From the NCBI GenBank assembly GCA_965247265.1, contig OZ252002.1, positions 310,001 to 374,000 of the forward strand: DNA of 64,000 nt. The letters are read 5' to 3'. Below are positions 57,447 to 64,000 of the stretch, piece by piece. The translations under genes and the position numbers were made by a program. Under the pieces are notes generated by a model, which saw only the letters and a program-made list of their open reading frames with translations, made no database searches and was not told the origin of the DNA. The DNA is from G965247265 sp965247265 (GTDB lineage: Bacteria; Pseudomonadota; Gammaproteobacteria; UBA4575). Numbering within the stretch: the stretch's first letter is position 1; each line of letters opens with the position of its first letter.

Positions 57447-60281
57447 ATGACTGATTATAAAAACACATTAAATCTTCCTAAAACATCATTCCCGATGAAA
57501 GGAAATCTTGCGCAAAGAGAACCTGAGGTTTTAGCGTATTGGGAAAAGCATAATATTTACCAACAAATAAGAGATTCTCGTAAAGGTGCAAAAAGATTTA
57601 TTCTTCATGATGGGCCACCGTATGCAAATGGCGACATCCATATTGGCCATGCAGTAAATAAAGTACTCAAGGACATCATAATCAAGAGTAAAACACTCTC
57701 GGGCTATGATGCTCCCTATGCGCCGGGATGGGATTGCCATGGCTTACCCATTGAACATCAAGTTGAAAAAATAATTGGTAAGGCAGGTACAAAAAAAAGT
57801 CACAAAGAGTTTCGTAAAGCGTGTCGCGAATACGCCAACAAGCAAATAGAAAAACAACGTGCCGACTTTAAACGCCTTGGTATCTTTGGGGTTTGGGAAC
57901 ACGCCTACCGCACCATGGATTTTAGTTTTGAAGCCGATATCGTACGTGCACTGGGGAAAATTTATGCCAATGGCCACATCGTTAGAGGATTCAAGCCTGT
58001 CTACTGGAGTGTGGTAGGTGCCTCAGCACTTGCAGAGGCTGAAGTTGAATATCAAGACAAGACATCATTTGCGATTGATGTGCGCTTTTGCGTAGCGGAT
58101 GAGCAAGAATTTGCTACTCGATTTAAATCTATTGAAGGTGCAGGACCTATTTCAGTTGTAATTTGGACTACAACACCGTGGACATTACCTGCAAATCAAG
58201 CTGTTTGCGTCCACCCAGATTTAAACTATGTATTAGTAGACACCATCAATAAAAATAACAACGAGCGTTTGTTAATTGCAGATGCGCTGCATGAATCCTC
58301 ATTACAACGTTATGGAATAGATGAATACAAAATTGTAGGACAGTGCAAAGGGCGTCAGTTAGAAAATATCCAGCTGCATCATCCCTTATATAATAAAACA
58401 GTTCCAATTATTTTAGGAGATCATGCAACGACTGAAACAGGTACAGGTGCCGTGCATACAGCACCCGATCATGGGATTGATGACTTCAACGTCGGTAAAA
58501 AATATGGGCTTGGTACATTAAACCTTGTTGATGATCATGGTGTATTCAATGACGTGACTGAGTTATTTTCGGGTGAACATGTTTATAAAGTTGATGAAAA
58601 AGTTATAGACGCCTTAAACAATAATCAAAAATTAGTCTATCAAACAAAATTTCAACACAGCTTTCCACACTGCTGGCGCACTAAAACGCCACTAATTTAC
58701 CGAGCAACGCCGCAATGGTTTATTAGCATGCATGCTAATAATTTATTGAATGCCGTCAGCCAAGAAGTTGAAAACGTTAAGTGGATTCCAGATTGGGGTA
58801 AACGACGTATAAAAGGGATGCTTGCGAGCAGCCCGGACTGGTGTATCTCAAGGCAACGAACATGGGGCGTGCCCATTACATTTTTTATTAATAAAAAAAC
58901 CGAAGAACCACACCCTAATACTGTGGATTTAATTGAAAAAATTGCACAAAAAATTGAACATGATGGAATTGATGCTTGGTACGACCTGGATGAGAAAGAA
59001 TTATTGGGTGACGAAGCAGGTGAATATAAAAAAGTAACCGATACTCTAGATGTCTGGTTCGATTCTGGTGTCACACATTACGCCGTTGCACAAAAGCATT
59101 TTGCAGTGGATTATGAAAATAATGAGCGCGTAAATATGTATCTGGAAGGGTCAGACCAGCACCGCGGATGGTTTCAGTCCTCATTAAAAACATCCGTCGC
59201 CATGAACAAAATCGCGCCTTATAAAGAAGTACTTACTCATGGATTCACGGTCGATGCCGATGGCAAAAAAATGTCAAAATCACTCGGGAATATCGTTGCC
59301 CCACAAAAGATTTTTAATACCCTAGGCGCTGATATATTACGTCTTTGGGTTGCGGCGACCGATTATAGTGGTGAGTTGAATGTATCGGATGAAATTCTGA
59401 ATCGCACGTCCGATGCGTATCGACGCATGCGAAATACCATTCGCTATTTATTTTCAAATCTAAATGGTTTTGATCCTAAAAACGATGTTGTACCAAGCCA
59501 AGATTTAGTTGCACTAGATTATTGGATTGTATGGAAAACTAATCAACTACAAAATCTAATTTTACAGCATTACGAAAACTATCAGTTTCATAATATCTAT
59601 AGTTTAATTTACAATTTCTGTGTACTTGAGCTGGGTAGTAATTATTTAGATATAATTAAAGATCGTCAGTACACCACTCAAAAAAATAGTCATGCTCGCA
59701 AATCTGCTCAAACTGCAATGTTTCATATTGCTGAAGCATTTACACGATGGATTGCACCGATCCTAAGTTTTACAGCGGCAGAGGCCTGGCAACATTTACC
59801 AGGCAAACGTGGTGACACTATATTTACTCAATACTGGTATGACCTAGATGAATTTAACTCTGACGGTGCAATTGTTGATACAGATTGGCAATATATATTA
59901 GATACAAAAGAAAAAATTGACAAAGAATTAGAAGCATTGCGAAATAACAAAGAAATTGGATCATCATTGGATGCTGAAGTAAAAATTTGGAACGCGCCTG
60001 AATACATTAAAAAAATACAGAATGATGAACTGCGGTTTATCTTCATAACCTCCTATGCAAACATTTTTGAAAATGAAAAACCACCTGCTTCTGCTAAAAA
60101 ACTAACAAACGCGGATGGCAGTGATTACTTTATTGAAGTACATAAATCAGCGCACCCGAAATGTATCCGCTGCTGGCATCACCGAGAAAATGTCGGAGCA
60201 AACTCAGAACATCCGGAGATTTGTTGTAGGTGTATAAGTAACCTTCCAGATGGACCGGGTGAACAAAGATCTTATGCTTAA
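57447..60281 (+). CDS. ileS: Isoleucyl-tRNA synthetase
   Basis: A class I synthetase of 944 residues, the normal bacterial length. The HIGH motif is in PPYANGDIHIGHAVNKVLKD (near residue 58), the editing domain includes VVIWTTTPWTLPANQA and GTGAVHTAPDHG, and the KMSKS motif is in DGKKMSKSLGNIVAP (near residue 606). The C-terminal zinc site has CIRCWHH and CCRCISNL, pointing to the bacterial type. It overlaps lspA by 8 bases. Confidence 0.98.
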   Translation: MTDYKNTLNLPKTSFPMKGNLAQREPEVLAYWEKHNIYQQIRDSRKGAKRFILHDGPPYANGDIHIGHAVNKVLKDIIIKSKTLSGYDAPYAPGWDCHGLPIEHQVEKIIGKAGTKKSHKEFRKACREYANKQIEKQRADFKRLGIFGVWEHAYRTMDFSFEADIVRALGKIYANGHIVRGFKPVYWSVVGASALAEAEVEYQDKTSFAIDVRFCVADEQEFATRFKSIEGAGPISVVIWTTTPWTLPANQAVCVHPDLNYVLVDTINKNNNERLLIADALHESSLQRYGIDEYKIVGQCKGRQLENIQLHHPLYNKTVPIILGDHATTETGTGAVHTAPDHGIDDFNVGKKYGLGTLNLVDDHGVFNDVTELFSGEHVYKVDEKVIDALNNNQKLVYQTKFQHSFPHCWRTKTPLIYRATPQWFISMHANNLLNAVSQEVENVKWIPDWGKRRIKGMLASSPDWCISRQRTWGVPITFFINKKTEEPHPNTVDLIEKIAQKIEHDGIDAWYDLDEKELLGDEAGEYKKVTDTLDVWFDSGVTHYAVAQKHFAVDYENNERVNMYLEGSDQHRGWFQSSLKTSVAMNKIAPYKEVLTHGFTVDADGKKMSKSLGNIVAPQKIFNTLGADILRLWVAATDYSGELNVSDEILNRTSDAYRRMRNTIRYLFSNLNGFDPKNDVVPSQDLVALDYWIVWKTNQLQNLILQHYENYQFHNIYSLIYNFCVLELGSNYLDIIKDRQYTTQKNSHARKSAQTAMFHIAEAFTRWIAPILSFTAAEAWQHLPGKRGDTIFTQYWYDLDEFNSDGAIVDTDWQYILDTKEKIDKELEALRNNKEIGSSLDAEVKIWNAPEYIKKIQNDELRFIFITSYANIFENEKPPASAKKLTNADGSDYFIEVHKSAHPKCIRCWHHRENVGANSEHPEICCRCISNLPDGPGEQRSYA

Positions 60282-60786
60282 ATGGCTTTGGATTACCGTG
60301 ATCGTCATCATTGTCGATCAAATCAGCAAACAGGTATCATTGCAACTACTAGTGCCTTTTGAGCCTTATCCGTTAATACCGTATTTTAATTTTTCACTTA
60401 CTTTTAACAAAGGTGCCGCCTTTAGCATCCTCAGTAATGCCGGCGGTTGGCAACGCTGGTTTTTCACATTTCTGGCAGTTGGTGTCAGTATATTTATCTT
60501 CTTCTGGCTAAAAAAACTAACCTCAAAAGAAAAATTGTTAGCCATAAGTTTGACTATGATTTTAGGGGGTGCGATTGGCAATGTCATTGATCGCATCATC
60601 TATGGTCACGTAATAGATTTTATTGATTGGTTTTATTACTCAAGTACGGATTGTTTGCCTTTTTTCTATCAGATCAATCATGCATCATGTCATTGGCCAA
60701 CATTTAACATGGCAGATTCAGCAATTTTTGTTGGTGTAATTTTAATGCTTATTCAGGCATTCTTTTTTAAAGAAGCAAAAGACTGA
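60274..60786 (+). CDS. lspA: Lipoprotein signal peptidase
   Basis: LspA cleaves the signal peptide of prolipoproteins in the inner membrane. From ATG 60274 the product has 170 residues (ATG 60250 would add eight). It has four membrane helices, FNLSLT-like [15 protein letters not shown] near residue 37, and the two catalytic Asp blocks [17 protein letters not shown] and [12 protein letters not shown]. It is coupled to ileS (8-base overlap) and ispH (TGATG overlap). Confidence 0.96.
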   Translation: MLKWLWITVIVIIVDQISKQVSLQLLVPFEPYPLIPYFNFSLTFNKGAAFSILSNAGGWQRWFFTFLAVGVSIFIFFWLKKLTSKEKLLAISLTMILGGAIGNVIDRIIYGHVIDFIDWFYYSSTDCLPFFYQINHASCHWPTFNMADSAIFVGVILMLIQAFFFKEAKD

Positions 60787-61730
60787 TGGATATATTATTA
60801 GCCAATCCTCGCGGGTTTTGTGCAGGCGTAGATCGTGCCATTGAAATTGTAGAACGTGCACTTAAATTATTTGGTGCGCCAATCTATGTACGACACGAAG
60901 TGGTGCACAACAAGTTTGTAGTTGATAATCTTCGCAATAAAGGTGCAGTATTTGTAGATGAACTACACGAAGTGCCAGATGGTTCTACAGTTATTTTTAG
61001 TGCGCATGGTGTTTCAAAAGCAGTGCGACAAGAAGCGGCCAGTCGTGAAATGAAAGTATTTGATGCAACCTGCCCACTGGTAACTAAAGTACATATGGAA
61101 GTTTCTAGATATAGTAAAGATGGACTGGATACCATTCTAATTGGCCATAAAGGCCACCCGGAAGTGGAAGGCACAATGGGACAATTTGATGAAGCAAAGG
61201 GTGGGCGTATCCATCTGGTTGAAGAAGCAAGTGATGTCTCATCACTGAGTGTAAAAAATAAAGACAAAACAGCTTTCGTCACACAAACTACCTTATCTGT
61301 AGATGATACCTGCGATGTTATCGATGCATTACGACAACGCTTTCCTAACATTATAGGGCCTAAGAAAGATGATATTTGTTATGCCACCCAAAACAGACAA
61401 GATGCTGTTAAAAAACTAGTTAGCAAATGTGACCTTTTGTTAGTGATTGGATCACAATCAAGTTCTAATTCTAATCGCTTACGTGAAATAGCAGATAAAA
61501 ATGGGGTCGAATCTCACTTAATAGATGGACCGGCGCACATTAAAGATAGCTGGCTTCAAAATAAAGTTCGCATTGGCGTTACGGCGGGTGCATCGGCACC
61601 AGAAATCTTAGTACAGCAGGTTATTGCGTGTTTGAAAAAAGAATCAAAAACAGAAGTTGTTGAGGAACTTGGTAAGCAAGAGAATGTAGTCTTTCTATTA
61701 CCTAAACTATTTCGCGAAAGTGTCAAATAA
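60786..61730 (+). CDS. ispH: 4-hydroxy-3-methylbut-2-enyl diphosphate reductase
   Basis: IspH performs the last step of the MEP isoprenoid pathway. The 314-residue protein has all three cluster Cys: [15 protein letters not shown] (residue 12), [15 protein letters not shown] (near 96) and [14 protein letters not shown] (near 197). It also has [20 protein letters not shown] and [14 protein letters not shown]. It starts on the lspA stop (TGATG) and converges on the pilin genes. Confidence 0.97.
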   Translation: MDILLANPRGFCAGVDRAIEIVERALKLFGAPIYVRHEVVHNKFVVDNLRNKGAVFVDELHEVPDGSTVIFSAHGVSKAVRQEAASREMKVFDATCPLVTKVHMEVSRYSKDGLDTILIGHKGHPEVEGTMGQFDEAKGGRIHLVEEASDVSSLSVKNKDKTAFVTQTTLSVDDTCDVIDALRQRFPNIIGPKKDDICYATQNRQDAVKKLVSKCDLLLVIGSQSSSNSNRLREIADKNGVESHLIDGPAHIKDSWLQNKVRIGVTAGASAPEILVQQVIACLKKESKTEVVEELGKQENVVFLLPKLFRESVK

Positions 61731-61737
61731 GCTTTAA

Positions 61738-62142
61738 TTACCAGCCGCAAATATTCCCGGCAAGGCCCGCAGAGTTAGTCTTAGTCTGTGCTTCGTCTAT
61801 ACTCAGCGTTCCACACTGATCAGCTGCTTGATTGCCTTGAGGGGTAGCACTCAAGGAAAATGTTTGTGCAATGGTCCCAACCGGAGCGATTTGATAATAA
61901 CCTTCAGAACTTGTAGCAATAATGCCTGGGTTCGCTAGCGTGCCACTATACCGACCAAACTGTGTGTAGTGACGTTCCATCCTAGACACTGCATCCATTA
62001 GTGCAGATTTTGCATCGGCACGGCGCGCCTTACGGATTGAATCTTGATATGCGGGATAGGCAATGGAGGCAAGTATTGCTACTACAACCACAACGATCAT
62101 TAACTCTATTAATGTGAATCCTTTTGTCTTGCTTTTGCGCAT
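61738..62142 (-). CDS. pilE: Type IV pilin-like protein (PilE type), copy nearest ispH
   Basis: A 134-residue prepilin. The N-terminus has the type III signal KSKTKG followed by FTLIELMIVVVVVAILASIA, with cleavage after Gly and Glu at mature position 5. The DSIRKARRADAKSALMDAVS helix then leads to a beta-rich domain with two C-terminal Cys (DQCGTL and NICGW) that may form the D-loop disulphide. It resembles PilE minor pilins, which sit beside ispH and pilY1 in Pseudomonas. A second pilin gene lies 132 bases upstream. Confidence 0.92.
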   Translation of the reverse strand: MRKSKTKGFTLIELMIVVVVVAILASIAYPAYQDSIRKARRADAKSALMDAVSRMERHYTQFGRYSGTLANPGIIATSSEGYYQIAPVGTIAQTFSLSATPQGNQAADQCGTLSIDEAQTKTNSAGLAGNICGW

Positions 62143-62274
62143 ACCGTAAGTTGCTTATAATAAATTAAATGCCTTTGATGACAGTACCTAATTTGAATAG
62201 TATTAAAAGAGATTAGGCACACATTCTTCTAGATAAATGGAACATTGCAGTTTTATACTTATATCCTAAGAAAA

Positions 62275-62673
62275 TTACCACTTTGCAGCTGGTGTTTTAT
62301 TACCAATAGAATCATATGTTAACGGTCCGTCACCAGCTTGAACGCCTACTGCCGTTGCTGTCAAATTTACACATTGTGCAATCCCTCCACCACATGCAGC
62401 CGCTGCAACTTGATAATGACCTTCATCAGAATTTGCATCGGGCAGCCCCAACCCTCCTGCCAGTAAATTTGTTGTATATGCACCATTGTTTGTATAAAAC
62501 CGCTCTTGGACATTCATAATTGCAGCCAATTCAGTTTTACCATCGGTGCGCCGTGTTTTCGTCATTTGATCGACGTACGCAGGATAGGCAATACTCGCTA
62601 AGATACCAATTATCACAACAACAACCATAACTTCAATTAATGTCATTCCAGCTATTTTTTTTAAATTTTTCAT
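62275..62673 (-). CDS. Type IV pilin-like protein (PilE type), second copy
   Basis: A 132-residue prepilin with leader KNLKKIAG and mature start MTLIEVMVVVVIIGILASIA, keeping Glu5. YPAYVDQMTKTRRTDGKTEL follows, aligned with the next pilin's DSIRKARRADAKSAL. The C-terminal part has one Cys pair (AACGGG and AQC) placed earlier than in its neighbour. Mature residue 1 is Met rather than the usual Phe, which some minor pilins also show. It is probably a diverged duplicate of the ispH-side pilin. Confidence 0.9.
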   Translation of the reverse strand: MKNLKKIAGMTLIEVMVVVVIIGILASIAYPAYVDQMTKTRRTDGKTELAAIMNVQERFYTNNGAYTTNLLAGGLGLPDANSDEGHYQVAAAACGGGIAQCVNLTATAVGVQAGDGPLTYDSIGNKTPAAKW

Positions 62674-62712
62674 TTTCTTTCCTTGAAATTTTCTGCAATA
62701 CGCAGCTAATCG

Positions 62713-63033
62713 TTAATCTAGCTCTACATAGCCTTTAGGTAATACCCAAATCTCAGAAATTAATTTTCCATCTGCAAGCATGAATGCGATATCCATATTC
62801 TTATGCAAATTATTCATCGAGCCATATTGGGTATTAAGCGAATGAACAATTACATTGTCTACGAGCTCGTAAGCGGTCGCATTGATAATCAACTCGCTTT
62901 GCTTTATATCCTGCAAGATCCCTTCATTTTGAAAATGTTTAGGATAACATTCAGGTGAGTTGCCTGCAGACCAGCACAAGCTGGCCATTGAAATAAATAA
63001 CACAAATAACAATGTAACTTTTGTTTTAAACAT
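62713..63033 (-). CDS. PilY2-like small periplasmic protein
   Basis: A 106-residue protein with a signal peptide ending near LCWSA. The mature part has one Cys pair (signal region aside, PECYP), an IKQSELIINATAYELVDN segment and a VLPKGYVEL end. Its size, export signal and place between pilE and pilY1 match PilY2 of Pseudomonas. Sequence similarity to PilY2 is from memory and moderate, so the name is mostly positional. Confidence 0.65.
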   Translation of the reverse strand: MFKTKVTLLFVLFISMASLCWSAGNSPECYPKHFQNEGILQDIKQSELIINATAYELVDNVIVHSLNTQYGSMNNLHKNMDIAFMLADGKLISEIWVLPKGYVELD

Positions 63034-63093
63034 TTTAATACTCCAACTAAAATTCTAGTGATTGATAAGCTCAAACCAAGATGTTCGACCGGA

Positions 63094-64000
63094 TTAATTA
63101 GCTTCTATTGTATTGGTGCCCATACTTCGAGTTTCCTGATTACTTGTCTGCGTAATACGGTAGTTACCAATAAACGCTGCATCCGTAGGCGTGCTGGAAT
63201 TAAAACGAATTCCACTCACAATATTCATGTCGCCAATGGTGTCATTAATATTGTCACTTACGTCGAATTCACCATCAGTACTTATATCAAATACGATCTT
63301 TGATCCTGATCCGCCGGTGGCCGGATTTAAGGCCAACTCAAAACCACCAGCGCCGGTGTTACAAGGATTTGAACTTTTCGGAAAGACCGTATTCACGAAT
63401 ACAAAATCTCCTCGTACTTGAAGATTGCGTATGGCACGCTCACCCGGATATTCAACACCGGTAGAACTACCTGCGGCGGGCAAATCAAAATCAATATACC
63501 AGCCCATAACTTTGTTACTGATGGATCAAGTGTCTTTCCAAGCAATGCCATTATTGGTGAGTGAGCGCACTGTAAAGCCATGTTCTGTATTTACATGGTT
63601 GGTAAAGACTTGCTCAATTAAATGATTATCGGCATCAAGCATTTCAACTTCATCACCGCTATCGTTATCCCAGATTCCGTAGAGAGACTGAATATTTGCA
63701 TCGATGGCATCATCTGACGTCATCCAGCTACCGGTCGCAACAACAACGATGTAACCAGGCTTGTCCGGATGATCCACCACAACAGGACGCGTCGTAATGG
63801 GCTGGACTACAGAACGCGGGTAGCTTGTGCCATAGCGGGCTTCAAAGATAACGTCGCGATTACCGCTATTATCCCAATCACTTGAATTGGTACTACTAAT
63901 ATCGATACGATACAAATTACCTTGCAAGTCCCCTGCATAGAGACGATCTACAGTCCCATCTTCATCTACATCTACTCCGCGCACTGCACCAATGCCATTG
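63094..64000 (-). pseudogene. pilY1: PilY1 C-terminal part with an in-frame TGA; runs off the right edge
   Basis: PilY1 is a pilus-tip adhesin and calcium-dependent regulator of type IV pili. The frame enters from the right edge with GAVRGVDVDEDGTVDRLYAG, then DLQGNLYRIDI, the conserved PilY1 beta-propeller part, and ends in NNGIAWKDT at TGA 63526-63528. The same frame reopens at once and continues with GWYIDFDLPAAG, VRGDFVFVNTVFP and DPC-like NPCNTGAGGFELAL, typical of the PilY1 C-terminus, to TAA at 63094. So one stop separates two halves of one gene. Mutation or sequence error are possible. Confidence 0.85.

Overview
The window looks like a chromosome segment of a low-GC gammaproteobacterium that I cannot place to genus. 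The evidence is gene order: an AlgZ/AlgR-type pair beside hemC-hemD-hemX-hemY; gmk-rpoZ-spoT-ridA-recG; and ispB / rplU-rpmA-obgE-proB / rpsT / murJ-ribF-ileS-lspA-ispH followed by pilE-pilY2-pilY1 genes. The last order is the one I know from Pseudomonas and its relatives. Most of the window is housekeeping DNA with tight operons and many GTG starts.

Layout. 1-5.1 kb: the end of a LytS/AlgZ-type sensor kinase running in frame into an AlgR-type regulator, then the haem/tetrapyrrole genes. 5.2-12.5 kb: a ten-gene Mrp/Mbh-type cation/proton antiporter operon with three large MrpD/NuoL-like subunits and no full-length MrpA. 12.5-14.6 kb: an NTF2-like protein, a Rieske protein, a bile-acid:sodium symporter family gene broken by one in-frame TGA at a conserved Cys position, and a small membrane protein. 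14.6-20.8 kb (minus): recG, ridA, spoT, an rpoZ with a long acidic tail, gmk. 21-24 kb: an OmpA-like lipoprotein, two related proteins of unknown function, a GlsB/YeaQ-type membrane protein.

24.2-39.4 kb is one phosphate block: phoU-pstB-pstA-pstC-pstS and phoR-phoB on the minus strand, a phosphate-porin gene on the plus strand, candidate Pho boxes in both promoter regions, a decayed glycosyltransferase gene, then ppk and a convergent ppx. 39.4-42.1 kb: gspB and a gspA that needs two single-base corrections. 42.4-45.9 kb: a 59-residue oxidoreductase-like protein, then pntA-pntB. 46-50.5 kb is an accessory stretch: a frameshifted SGNH hydrolase, an orphan membrane peptide, a TPR-like gene without a convincing start, a tRNA-like remnant, a methyltransferase and long non-coding gaps, ending at tRNA-Pro(CGG). 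50.5-61.7 kb is the conserved housekeeping run. 61.7-64 kb (minus) is a type IV pilus cluster with two pilin-like genes, a PilY2-like protein and the 3' end of pilY1, which contains an in-frame TGA.

Three single-base frame breaks lie in homopolymers and look like possible consensus errors. The glycosyltransferase remnant instead has an N-terminal loss plus an internal deletion and looks truly decayed. The least explained items are the paired unknown genes at 21.97-23.6 kb, the make-up of the antiporter operon, and the TGA at the Cys position of the symporter gene.
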